Shown here one piece after another: positions 45,062 through 55,787 of a stretch of DNA of 64,000 nucleotides (the first letter of the stretch is position 1; each line of letters begins with the position of its first letter). The position numbers and the translations under genes are program-made. The notes beneath the pieces were generated by a model. The model saw only the letters and a list, made by a program, of their open reading frames with translations. It did no database searches and was not told the DNA's origin. This DNA is from Amyloporia xantha. Lineage: Eukaryota > Basidiomycota > Agaricomycetes > Polyporales > Adustoporiaceae. The stretch covers positions 2,046,001 to 2,110,000 of the forward strand of contig JAYKKR010000004.1 of assembly GCA_036971615.1 (NCBI GenBank), written 5' to 3'.

Positions 45062-45200
45062 TGGCTATGCTCGTTGAAACGTTCGAGCTTGGTGTTCTAT
45101 GGGACGAGTATGGACTTGCTGGGGATATCGTAGTAAGTGTTCTTTCTCTACCCTTATTTTAAACTTTGCATCTTTTTGATGATCTCGCATACCCGGCTAT
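45062..45200 (+). mobile_element. Plavaka transposase exon end and intron start (copy B, upstream half)
   Basis: VETFELGVLWDEYGLAGDIV is the same exon end as in the minus-strand copy at 30.2 kb, followed by the same GTAAGTGTTCTTTCTCTAC donor and intron start, identical or nearly so to about 45192. The upstream transposase exons are missing; tRNA-like and repeat sequence precedes. The next transposase exon is at 48489, after PMA1. Confidence 0.9.
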
Positions 45201-45229
45201 TCGTGGTTTGCACATTATCTTCTAACATG

Positions 45230-45300
45230 CGCTGCGCTCGTCACCATCGTCCTTTCCAACAGTGAACACGCGCCTCCCGACTGGGAGGATATCATCGGGG
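45230..45300 (+). pseudogene. PMA1: Short extra PMA1 fragment in front of PMA1 copy B
   Basis: AALVTIVLSNSEHAPPDWED reads like the second membrane segment of the H+-ATPase and matches 46128-46195 in copy B. It sits where PMA1 sequence begins in copy A, shortly after the shared Plavaka intron start. So the plus-strand unit holds a remnant of the copy A type junction and, behind it, a second PMA1 that starts from its own promoter. Confidence 0.8.
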
Positions 45301-45618
45301 ACAGGCTGCAGCTGATGGGGTCAGTCAGCAGAGTTGGCATTCAACTTGCCGATGTCCGGCGGGTCACTCTCCTCTGCGAAGGCTCGGGCGCAGGCATTCC
45401 CAAGCAGACGGCTCAGGGCTATGATATCTCAGCGGCGGGGCTGTATCCATACCCTCTAACATGGACTCCGCCGACCGATATCCCCCCTTCCCTCATACCC
45501 CCAACTCATCCTCTGTGTGTCGCATCGCCCGACCTCTCTCGCGCTAGTGAAGCCGCTCTCCCTCTAAGGTTCTCCCTACGCTCCTGTTCCCCCATCCCGT
45601 TCACCTACCTGCCTCACC
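45301..45618 (+). promoter_or_regulatory. PMA1 upstream region
   Basis: The region before the ATG is CT-rich (about 45530-45615) and ends in CCTCACC before the start codon, the usual layout for highly expressed basidiomycete genes. No clear TATA box is seen. It shows that copy B was copied as genomic DNA with its leader. Confidence 0.5.
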
Positions 45619-48440
45619 ATGTCCACTCCCAACGAGAAGGTCGCTGGCCCTACAGAGCCGGTGGCAGACTCCAAGACGCCCGGTACCCCCAATGGGCCGG
45701 AAAAGAAAAAGAGGGAGTGCAAGGACTTCGGCCATGAAGAGGAAGCGGCTACACGTATGTTTTTTTCCTTGTCATCGCCTGTGTCGTCTTCGTCATCTGA
45801 CACGTAAAACCTCACAGATGCCAAGGTGGACATGTCCCAGATTCAGCTCCGCGCTGAGGACCTCTACGACAAGGAGAAGGTCGATCTGGAGACAATTGTC
45901 GTCGAGGACGTGTTCAAGCTCCTCCAGTGCGACGAAAATGGTCTATCCAACGAGAAGGCTGGCCGCCGTCTCGAGCTGTTCCGTCACAACAGGCTCGAGG
46001 CTGAGGAGCAGAACCCCTTCCTTCAGGTATGCGCTCTCGTCATTGTTTTGTTAATGCACTGTTCATCGCGTGTTTTTTGCAGTTATTGGGCTTCATCTGG
46101 AACCCGCTCTCATGGGTCATGGAGGGTGCCGCGCTCGTCGCCATCGTCCTTTCCAACGGTGAACACATGCCCCCCCATTGGGAGGATTTCATCAGTATCG
46201 TCCTCCTCTTATTCATCAACTCCGCCATCGGTTTCTACGAAGAGCACAACGCTGGTAATGCTGTCAAGGCGCTCATGGACTCGCTCGCTCCCAAGGCGAA
46301 GGTCAAGCGTAGTGGTTCATGGAAGGAAATCGAGTCTGCAGACCTCGTACCTGGTGACATGGTTTCGTTCAAGATCGGTGACATCGTTCCCGCAGATTGT
46401 CGCTTGACCGAGGCTATCAACGTCTCGATTGACCAGGCCGCGCTTACCGGAGAGTCCCTCCCCCAGAGCAAAAAGATGGGTGACCAGTGTTTCTCGTAAG
46501 TAATGGTGGATGTGTAAATTGTCATGCGAGTCTAATATTTCTTCACAGTGGTTCCACCTGTAAGCTGGGTGAGGCCGAGGGTGTTGTCATTTCTACTGGT
46601 CCCAACACTTTCTTCGGTCGTGCCGCTTCGCTTGTCGGTCAGGATGATGACACCACCGGTCACTTGCAGAAGATTATCACCCAGATCGGTTCTTTCTGCT
46701 TGGTTTCTATCGGTATCTTCGTCCTCGCTGAGATCTTCTGTCTCTACGCTGGTTTCCGTTACCAGTACCGTCGTGGTCTCAACAACATCTTGGTCCTCTT
46801 GATCGGTGGTATTCCCATTGCCATGCCCACCGTCTTGTCTGTTACGCTTGCCGTCGGTGCTTGGCAGGTTGCTAAGTACAAGGCCATTGTCACTCGTATC
46901 ACTGCCATTGAGGAGCTTGCCGCCGTCACCATTCTGTGCTCTGACAAGACCGGTACGCTTACCACTAATAAGTTGACCATCGATCGCGAGACTGTCCGTA
47001 CCTACGGTCCTTTCTCTGCTGAGGACGTCATCCTCGTGACAGCATACGCGTCTCCGAGTCATACCGAGAACCAGGATGCCATCGATGCTTGCGTCGTCGG
47101 TGCACTCGGCGACGTGACCCGCGCTCGCGCTGGCATCAAATTGCTCGACTTCAAGCCGTTCAATCCTGTTGACAAGCGTACCACGATTACTCACCGCGAG
47201 GAGTCGACTGGCTCGCTCAAGCGTGTCACCAAGGGTATGACCGGTATCATCATCGAACTCTGCACACGTAACAAGACGGACGAGATCGAGAACAAGCTCG
47301 AGGCCGATGCCGAGGAGTTCGCCATGCGTGGTCTGCGCGCGCTCGCTGTTGCTTACGAGGAGCTCGACCACGTTGACCACGAGGGCGAGGGTAACGGCTT
47401 CGAACTTATCGGTCTCCTTCCCATTTTCGACCGTCCCCGTGAGGATACCAAGCAGACCATTGACGACGCCCAGGCTCTCGGTGTTCGCGTCAAGATGGTG
47501 ACTGGTGACCAGCTTGCTATTGCGAAGGAGACAGGCCGTCGTCTTGGTCTCGGTGATCGCATGTACCCCGCCAAGGTGCTCAAGGATGGACCTGCGCCCG
47601 GAGGCAAGCACGGTTCGCTCGACGAGATGATTCTCGACGCCGACGGTTTCGCTGGTGTCTTCCCCGAGCACAAGTATGAGATTGTCAAGCGTCTCCAGGG
47701 TCACGGTCACTTGGTTGCCATGACTGGTGACGGTGCCAACGACGCGCCCTGCTCTGTCCCATGCTAACGTCGGTATTGCCGTCGAGGGTGCTACTGACGC
47801 TGCTCGTGGTGCAGCCGACATTGTGCTGACCGAGCCTGGTCTCTCGACGATTGTGCGTGCCATCCGCGGTTCGCGTGTCATTTTCCAACGTATGAGGAAC
47901 TACTCCATCTACGCTTGCACCATCACCATCCGTATCGTCGTCTGCTTCGCTATCCTCGGCGCTCGCGTTCACGTTCCGCTTCGACTTCCCGCCCTTCATG
48001 GTCCTGCTCATCGCCTTGTTGAACGACGGTACTATCATGACGCTTTGGGTCAACCGTGTTCTCCCCTCAAACACTCCAGACAGTTGGGACTTGGCTGAGA
48101 TTTTCTCGTACGCCGTCGCTTACGGTCTCTATTTGACTGCGTCCACGTAAGTCATCAAGCTCTCTCATGGCTTTTATTATGTATTGATTTAATTGTCCCA
48201 TTCAGGGTTGCTCTTGTCGCTATCAGCATCAAGACTGACTTCTTCTCGCGCAAGTCGGGTGTGGCATTTATGGACGGCGCGGCGCGCACAGCACGGCCAC
48301 CGACTGCAATGACCCCGATCTTGCACTCAATCGTCTACCTCGAGGCCATGATCATCTCGTAGGCCCTCATCTTTGTCACTCGTTTGCACAGTTTGTCCTT
48401 CATGGAGCGCCAGTCTGTCACGCTGTTCTGTGCCCTCTTT
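45619..48440 (+). pseudogene. PMA1: Plasma-membrane H+-ATPase, copy B, nearly full length with three late lesions
   Basis: Five exons: 45619-45754 (MSTPNEKVAGPTEPVADSKT), 45818-46026, 46083-46495, 46549-48146 and 48206 to about 48440. All P-type hallmarks are present: actuator TGES (about 46447), phosphorylation motif CSDKTGTLT (about 46938, with the invariant Asp), KMVTGDQ, and hinge TGDGANDAP (47723 on), plus the ten-helix layout of fungal PMA1. Lesions: one extra T just after GDGANDAP (about 47750) shifts the frame; a second indel follows at [15 protein letters not shown] (about 47960); CAG to TAG at 48360-48362 (IIS*ALIFVTR). The regulatory C-terminal tail is missing; Plavaka intron end follows. 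The first 710 or so codons are intact. All introns are kept, so it is not a retrocopy. Confidence 0.95.
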
Positions 48441-48488
48441 TCTAGTCTTTTTTCAGTAATTATAATGACTTATGTTGCCTTGTTTTCA

Positions 48489-48818
48489 GCCATTCACCAA
48501 TGACTTCCCCCATGCCGATATTCACGAGCTTATTGCACCCGACCTCCTTCACCAGCTTATCAAGGGAACGTTTAAAGACCATCTCGTTGATTGGGTCGGA
48601 CAGTATCTACACCTGAAGCATACAAAATGCGAAGCAGAGAAGATCCTGGCGGATATAGATCGACGGTAAGTAGCTGAAGTCCACAGAAGTTCAGCAGAAC
48701 ATCTAACAGCCGTTCTAGTATAGCAGCGGTTCCAGCGGTCTCATGCCTTCGGCGGTTCCATCAAGGATGGGGATTCAAGCAGTGGACCGGAGACGATTTG
48801 AAGGCACTTATGAAGGTA
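48489..48818 (+). mobile_element. Plavaka transposase exons downstream of PMA1 (copy B)
   Basis: After a good acceptor (TTGTTTTCAG) the exon reads PFTNDFPHADIHELIAPDLL, HQLIKGTFKDHLVDWVGQYL to ILADIDRR (ending about 48667), then an intron and IAAVPAVSCLRRFHQGWGFK, QWTGDDLKALMK with a GTATGT donor at 48816. In the family these residues directly follow the GDIV exon end found at 45134, so about 3.35 kb containing PMA1 lies between two consecutive transposase exons. No further transposase exon is recognisable beyond 48.83 kb. Confidence 0.95.
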
Positions 48819-48839
48819 TGTACATAAGCTTGTTGACTC

Positions 48840-49800
48840 ACTTTGTGGCACCCAGGAGTCCTAGAGGTCATAGTTCCCCGTAACAGCCTGTTTGCAGTGT
48901 TGGAATACATGGTGACAAGGGAAGTCATCATCGACATGCATAGCAACAGAGAATCTGCCCATTCTCTCAGCATCCAGAGCGTGTTGACTTACCAGACTGC
49001 ACGAGGGCATATCTCCTTTATCCATAGTGACGGACCATCAATATTGCTACCAATCTCACTCACCAGCAACACTCTCGACATGTCCTTCGTCGGTTCGGAT
49101 ACATTCTGTTGTCCTTACCCCTCCCTTGTATTTCGGCAGCGTGGCCTGGTGGTTCTGCGTGCGACCCGCCCGTCGGAGGACTGAGGCTGGATCCAGTTAT
49201 ATCGCTCACATGGTTACTCCCTCGAACCCCATCCATCTCGTTGGTCAGACACCGCTGTCAGTCCCTGTTCCGACTCATGGTATTGTCTGTCCCGCACTCG
49301 ATACTTCGGGGACGCAGGTTGTATGTGTGGATCCTTTTCGCCTCTCAATATAGCCTCCGTGTTGCAAGATCATCCTGGAACCCCACCTTATGGCATTGGC
49401 GCTATGTGGGCATTGGGAGGCATGTGTCCCGGTGGCGGGTGCACGTATGTACCAGCACGCAATTCACAACCTGTCCTTGTCCTTGTTAGATGAGTATATT
49501 GATACATGATGTATAATATTGCTCTGTAGCCACCAACATAATATTATGCAGCTGACCAACTCTCCTGTGTTGTTGTGCAGTGGCGTTCTTTCCAAGGCTA
49601 AGCGGCACGCATACGCTGACGGCGGGATCTTTCCGGCCCTTGTGCCCTTTTCGGGAACTGTGGGCGGGCCGTCAAAGCTGCTCATGCGCGTGTCCGTCGG
49701 GGTGCTGAACGGGTTGCCACGGGCGTTGCTTGATGTAACGCGGGCACAGGCAGGGAGGCCATGTCGTCCTCCACAGCGATGCCTGCGCTGATGGCGTACT
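48840..49800. other. No recognised gene
   Basis: Some plus-strand segments look once coding (PIHLVGQTPLSVPVPTHGIV at 49.22 kb and, after a stop, IASVLQDHPGTPPYGIGAMW at 49.36 kb; SKAKRHAYADGGIFPALVPF at 49.59 kb), but I do not recognise them and the frames are broken. Confidence 0.35.
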
Positions 49801-49806
49801 CGTTCG

Positions 49807-50363
49807 TCATCGACGAGCGTCGGCAGTAGTGGTTCCGTGTGCGGGGCGCCGCCTGGCGCAGGAGAGGCTGCATGCGGCGGACGCCGGCGCGGCACCTATG
49901 TCTGCGTTGTTGACATTGCTGGCGGTAGAGTTATCAACGGACGAGGATCGCGGCGGGGCACATACACCTGCACCGACACCCGCGAAGTTGGTTGCAGAGT
50001 AGTCGCTGTCGCTGGCGGGCTCGGGGTGGGTGCCCGTGCTGAAGGCGCTCCAAGATCTGCGGTCGTCTGCGCGGTACTGGGGGCGCGGGGGCCTGCAGGG
50101 CAGGGACTTCGCGATATCACGTTCTTCGCGCTCTGCGATGCTCTGGCGGCGGCGGGACCGAGACACGGAACCCGGACGGGAGCGGACAAAGGCCTGGGCG
50201 ATGGGGGTGGGTGCCGGTAGGGGGGCAGTGGGGTGGGCGTCCTCGTCGGAAGAAGAGTGGTGGACTGGCCGTGGGTGTGTGTGAGAGATGGAGAGGTCGA
50301 AGAAAGTGAGCAGTAAACATCAGCGGAGGAGTAGCCCAAGGAGTCACGCTGGCGGTAGGCCAT
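49807..50363 (-). CDS. Possible 5' part of an unknown gene
   Basis: From an ATG at 50363 the minus strand reads MAYRQRDSLGYSSADVYCSL into a long Pro/Ser/Thr/Ala-rich, low-complexity N-terminus; a different minus frame continues lower down (SDSDYSATNFAGVGAGVCAP, about 49.97 kb), implying an intron or a frameshift. The upstream DNA (50.37-50.58 kb) is CT-rich on this strand, like other leaders here. No family signature. Confidence 0.3.
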
Positions 50364-51095
50364 GGTTGCTGGCCTGTGGTGGAAGGGGAAGGGGAGGAGA
50401 AAAGGTGTAAGGATACGACTAAGGGAAGAAAAAGCAAAGAGCGTGAGCACGGTGTGTGGAGCCAGACAGGCAGAAACGAGTGGATGGTAATGATGGTGGA
50501 GAGAGATGGAGCGAAAGACGGGCTTACCGTGCTGATGGCCTGGGACACGACGACAGAAGAGAGGAAAGAAGAAAGCAGCAGGAGCCGAATGGCGGAATAA
50601 AACAGACAGGGAAACGATGCGCGGGCCGTTGGGCGTGTGTCTGGGACTGCGTGCTGCGTAGCATCCGGTAACGGAATCGATGGGGGTGGAGTACAGTCAG
50701 TCGCTCATCTGGAACAAATTCGTCCAGACACGGTAAACTCACCGCTACAGTCGCCCGACGTTAAGTGCCATAGCCAACATCGGGTGATCGAATGGAGACA
50801 TCTGAGCAGCTGAGCATGGCGGGCTCTGCGGAGAGCGCGGCTGGGAATCCCGACCAGATGCCGCGCGGGCGATACAGTGACTAAGTTGGTAAGCCTGTGT
50901 GAAACTGTACCCATTCGCGAGAACACGGAGAGCTTACCGTCAGCAACGCCCGACGCAGAGGTAAGACGTGTGCGATCGACAATATTTCAGTCGGGAATGG
51001 CGGAGATATTCCGAGTGTCCCTCCTATCCCATCCCAGTACCTGAATCAAGGCCACGCTCCGAGAATGGGCATGACCTCTCCTCCGCTGAGCCAGA

Positions 51096-52860
51096 ATGGC
51101 CGAACTCATAGCCGTGGCCAGTCTCAGAGGGGCTCCCAGGGCGGACCAGACAGAGAGGTCGGCTGCCGGCTGTTCGCAAGGCTGGCGAAGACTCGGATTG
51201 CGTGTCGAACAGGGGAAGAGACGGTGGGTGGTACAGATGACAGCTCAATCTGTGAAGGGCGCACGGACGTCCCGGTTCACAGGGGCGCATGCCGCACAGA
51301 ATAGAGGCGAGTCCATGGTCGAGTCAGTTTATTCACAAGGGAGCTATGATCTGGACGACATCACGGGGCGGTACCGCGACACCTGGCAGTCCACTGATAC
51401 TGCGAAGCCTGGGGAATCGTCGAGGCGGTCCACCCCCGAGCCAATTGTCCCCACTGTCGTCGTCTCCACCGAGCCTGAGCCTGAGCCACTGGCGGAACCC
51501 TGGCCTGCCTTAGACCATATACCCCCGCCAACAGAAGCTGGACGCGTTCCGTCCCACGTCAAGGTCGCAGGAAACGTTAATTTCTCGCGGCCAAACCTCT
51601 CGTCTATGGATAGATCGGAAGAGCGCAAGAGGGAAGTGCTCAGGCGGAATCAGCGGCCTTCTGCGTCTGCGTCGCCCGGGCCCTCGCAGCAGCCTGCGCG
51701 GTCGCCACTCGGACAATACGAGAACTCTGCAGATGCAAGCCGACCTTCTACAAGCATGAGTATGAGCATTCGCACCGCCTCTCCGCAGACGCAGTCCCGG
51801 GCACTTAGTTCTTCCACCTCTCAAAGCAATGCCGCACGCGTCTCGTCTCCCTCTCAACCTTCTGACCTACCTCGCCGTCGTCCAGGCCCAAGTCCGATGC
51901 CCTCCTCGTCATCAACAACGTCGGTACCTCCTCCGCGACCCCCACGGCCGCCGTCACAAGTTAGTCTCTATTCGTCCTACTCCTACTACCAGCTGGACAG
52001 CGCCTCGCCCTCCCCAACAACCCCGAGTGGCTTTCCGCCCTCAAACACACAGTCCTCTGCTAACCTCAGCCCTACCTACGTCCCGTCACACAAATCCCCG
52101 CCCACTGCATCTCCATCTGCTGCACCCCTTCCACCCACGTCTTCCCCCGCCCCCAACACAACCAACCCGACAACGCTACAAGACTACCTCCAGCTCGGCA
52201 TTCAGCACCACGAAGCAAACCGGCTCACCGAGTCTGCCGGGTGCTTCGAGAAGAGCGCGACGCCTGCGGGCGGGTGTGGCGTGGGGATGCTGATGTGGGG
52301 ACTGGCTCAGCGGCATGGATGGGGCTGTGCGCAGAGCGAGCAGGCGGGCTTCCGGTGACTGCGGAGGGCTCGAGCGAGCGAGGAAGGGGGCGGACACTGG
52401 GCAGGTGAAGGTGAGTTGCGAATCGGCGTCTTTGATTAATGTATGCGTGCTGATGTATGCGTACTCTGTATGTAGTCCGAGCTTGTGTTAGCCATCTACG
52501 AAGTGGGACAGAGCTTCTATCGCGGATAGGGCGTGGAGAAGGATAAGAAGATGGCGGTGGTATGTGTGCTGCTCTGCACGTTATTCTGCATGATCTCATC
52601 TGTTCCGGCAGTCGTATTTCCGTGTCGCGTCACGTCTCGGGGATCCGGACGCCCAGCAGGAGTTGGCGTTTTGCCTTGCTAATGGGAAGGGGTGCAAGAA
52701 GGACAAGAAAGAGGCGGCAAAATGGTACCGCGCAGCAGTGAGTATTCGCCTTTCGGTCTTCGATGCTCGAAAATGAATGAGTGCCTGGTGTAGGTCGCGC
52801 AGGGCGTGAGTGATGTCGGGCTGGCGTGGATTTACAAAGAGAAGTATCAATTTCTCTTAT
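51096..52860 (+). pseudogene. SKT5: SKT5/CHS4-type Sel1-repeat protein (chitin synthase activator)
   Basis: In fungi this family recruits and activates chitin synthase III. A long Ser/Pro-rich disordered N-terminus (51.3-52.1 kb) is followed by the conserved repeats: LQDYLQLGIQHHEANRLTES, CGVGMLMWGLAQRHGWGCAQ; SELVLAIYEVGQSFYRG; then SYFRVAARLGDPDAQQELAF, CLANGKGCKKDKKEAAKWYR and the end VAQGVSDVGLAWIYKEKYQ. Two tryptophan codons are stops: TGA at 52356-52358 (GFR*LRRA) and TAG at 52527-52529 (FYRG*GVEKDKK). The normal stop after KYQ is also lost, and the frame runs on for about 18 codons. Exon boundaries and short introns are otherwise well kept. The true start may be the ATG at 51315 (MVESVYSQGSYDLDD). 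Confidence 0.85.
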
Positions 52861-53565
52861 GTGCTCTCGTTACTGGTGTCTATTTTCACTTGCTCGAGAT
52901 GCAGTGACGTTGTGCAGCGTTTTCATTATTGCCGCTGTCATTTCTTGTTCGGACTTTGGGCTCTTATAGGACTTCTTGATACCCTCCCTATACCATGCCT
53001 TGTGTTGTAGCCTTATCCCCTTTCGTTGCTTGTACTTTAGTTAATTAGTGTTAGCGTACGTACGGATTGAGATGAAATGAACGATGAATTCGTGGATCCG
53101 ATTATCTTGAACTAAAAATGCAAGAGACCACAGAGGACACCCAAATGATCGTAGAATGATGACGTCTGCACGCGTTGGTTTTCTCGATGAAACAGTTGGG
53201 ACCACCTGTAAATGTGCTGAAACGTCGAACGATTCTCCAGATCAGTACAAGACGGATGGAGTTTTCATGACTTCGAAATATTGAATGAGGGACGAACATT
53301 AGAATTCCTCTTGGTTGTGGCCGTGGAAAGCCATGATCTCAGTAACTGATCCTATGAAATCTGATCCATATTCATGGACTCGAATCATTGGAATCTGACA
53401 CGTAATTTGACGTATCGAAGGTTCGCACATACGGGGAGAGACAGGCCCGCCTCGTCGATCTTGTCACAGTAGTCCTCCTGCAATTCCGACTGTATATCGG
53501 CAATCGCAGCAGGAGATCGATCCTTCCAATCCTCCGTCTCAAAACTCCATGGTTCAAGGACGTCT
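52861..53565. other. No recognised gene
   Basis: Only short frames. Nothing links this stretch to SKT5 or CAJ1. Confidence 0.5.
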
Positions 53566-53569
53566 AGTA

Positions 53570-54790
53570 TTATCCGGCCTTCTCGGCGGCTTGAATCTGT
53601 TCAAAGACGTTCTTCAGATCCATTGCTGCACGAAGCGTCGACGCCCTGAGCAGAGCGATTGGAATGACAGAGTTCCATTCAGTAGGTTGAGCGGCGGAAA
53701 TACTGAATGACGCACGTCTCACTAAATACATGGTACGTTCCCTGTAAGTTGGGCAGCCAGCCACCGACACCCAGGAAGGTCTGATTCGTCGCCTGATGCT
53801 GGTTCGCTTTCGAAAGATACACAAAGCCGATGACATTCAGTAGCTCCACGCCATATGACTCCCTTTTGAGCTTCTGAATCAAGCGATCAGCCACCGTTAG
53901 CAGAGAATCCAGTGAAAAAGTGCATACTCAGCCTCCAGTTGGCCCGCCCTACAACTTGATGTCACCTGTGGATCGTTCGGGCCCATCGCTGACTTGGTGA
54001 ATATCCCGAGCTTGCGCTCCAGATTCTCCAAGAGCTTCTGCATTCGTTCCTCGCACACCGCCGCTTTCTGTCATATTTGCTCATCGTTAAAATGAAATAA
54101 TAGGAGCAAGCAATGCGCACCTCAGCAGCTGCCTTCCGTGCTTTCTCCTCCCGCCGCGCCTTCTCCTCAGGACTAAGGATCTCACCCCCCCTTCGCGTCA
54201 CGCGGGACTGGCTCCCCGCCCTCGCCCTCCTCCATATCTTCTGCCTCCTGCAACGCCGCCTTCATATCATTCGCGAGGCTGATGTGCCCGATAATCGGCA
54301 TGAAGCGTTCTCCGCCGAATATCGTGCAAAAAGCTCCTGTGCAATGAATCATGTCGTTAGAAAAGAAGAGCTAAAAATATGCAAGAGCAACGCACCTCCG
54401 GATCCACATATCCGCCCTCTGGTGCACTCTCCTTCGCTCCAAACTCATTGTACTTTCTGCGCAGCTCCGGCTCAGAAAGCGTCTGATATGCTATCGCGAT
54501 CTCCTTGAATCGCTCCTCCGCATGGGGGTTATCGGGATTCTTTTCCTGATACTGCTTGATGGCAAGACGTCTTACATTGACAGTAAATCCTTTAGCAAAT
54601 GCTGGAGCATCCAGCACTCACGATACGCCTTCTTGATGTCCTCCGTCGAGGCATCTACAAGGACACTCAAAATGTCATAATACCCCGTCTCCAGCGGCTT
54701 CTCCTACGTCCCGACCTTCCTTCCTCTTCGTACTGGGGCCCTGGCTCTGTGACAATGAAGAGCTATGCCCATTCGTGAATGTTGACATGG
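53570..54790 (-). pseudogene. CAJ1: CAJ1-type DnaJ protein with DnaJ-X domain
   Basis: These J proteins stimulate Hsp70 ATPase. The minus strand reads MSTFTNGHSSSLSQSQGPST from 54787; a frameshift precedes the J domain (TGYYDIL...ASTEDIKKAYR, about 54.65 kb); helix III and on are [40 protein letters not shown]; then FGGERFMPIIGHISLANDMK, a charged linker, LLENLERKLGIFTKSAMGPN, the DnaJ-X segment ESYGVELLNVIGFVYLSKAN, TFLGVGGWLPNLQGTYHVFS, and TLRAAMDLKNVFEQIQAAEK with a TAA about 53.57 kb. The universally conserved HPD loop is replaced: where families have KHHPDKNPDN this copy reads [11 protein letters not shown] run of G in RDAKGG(E) shifts the frame near 54.19 kb. The C-terminal part after AEKAG is missing. 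Confidence 0.88.
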
Positions 54791-54799
54791 TCCCTGGGA

Positions 54800-55600
54800 G
54801 ATTCGGCAGTAAGGTGGAATAGAAGGCATGGGTCATGACAGTGCTTCCGGATGGACGGAGGGATGTACGTTAGCGATGCTCAAAGACCAGCGCAAAAGCA
54901 TACCTATTTCCTCTTGTACGCTCACAAGCATCACTGAACTTAATTGTCCTGCAGTCACCCAGAGAGCTGAGCCAGAGAGCGCGTCTCAACCACTCGCGAA
55001 CGAGAGGGAGCACAACGCAGAGAACTGCACACTCGACGAGGGCCTCAAGGCGCTCAGAGCGTGCAGCTACAGAAAGATACACGACAAGAAGGTGAGGAGG
55101 GGAGGAGACGAGACGGGGAGACGAGGAGACGGATGAGCAGTGAACTACACCGGCGCAAGTCTGGACTTCAGCGCTTCAGCTCTCACGGTCGATCACACTC
55201 ATTTCCTAAGTCCATCGATATCCTTTCCTCCACCATTCCTTCCTGTGCTCTGCTTGTGCTTGTCTGTCTCTGCGCTACTTGGCTTCGTCTACACTGCTTC
55301 CTCCTTCCTCTGCGAAAAATTCCCCCACTCAGGTTCTGCGGGACGGCTTGAGCCCTCCAACGCGTCCTGTAGTTGTCTATGCGCAGAGTCCCCTGGACTC
55401 TTGCTGCTGGACACTTTGCACGCGAGAAGTCGCAAGTCTCAAGCGTCAGGTCTCGGTTCCCGTTTGTCGGTTTTGCGTTCAAGCAGCCTTGCAAGCATCA
55501 GTCCCAGTAACTTTCTGCCGGTAGGTATTTTCACATTAGCGCATATCTCTCAATTCTGACATTTATTGTGTCGCGCTTAATGAGTCTCCAACTATACCGG
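54800..55600. other. No recognised gene
   Basis: Short frames only. The stretch contains copy 2 of the dispersed repeat (55330-55415) and a CT-rich segment (55.20-55.31 kb). Confidence 0.45.
55330..55415 (-). repeat. Dispersed repeat, copy 2 (inverted relative to 15.9 kb)
   Basis: Reverse complement matches 15862-15945; shared core GCGTTGGAGGGCTCAA and GTCCCGCAGA. Confidence 0.7.
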
Positions 55601-55787
55601 CCCGCGTATAGTACGTAGCCCATTGGACCGTCATATCACTAACTCATTTCCTTCTTACATGCGCAGCAAGTTTAGAGTGGCTGGCCTGACGGACGTCGGG
55701 GCCCAACATTATTGCGTAGGCTGCAAGCGTCGTGGTGCGTTTAGTTCTATCCCGTTCTCTGCATTGCTGATCTAAGTTCATCAGATC

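Noticed and set aside
46532..47881. 449-codon open frame on the minus strand
   Set aside because: It is exactly antisense to the long PMA1 exon; GC-rich codon use in PMA1 leaves the opposite strand open. No family signature of its own.
45619..48440. PMA1 copy B as a working H+-ATPase gene
   Set aside because: A frameshift directly after the hinge motif, a second indel, a nonsense codon and a missing C-terminal tail. An assembly error could explain one of these but not all.
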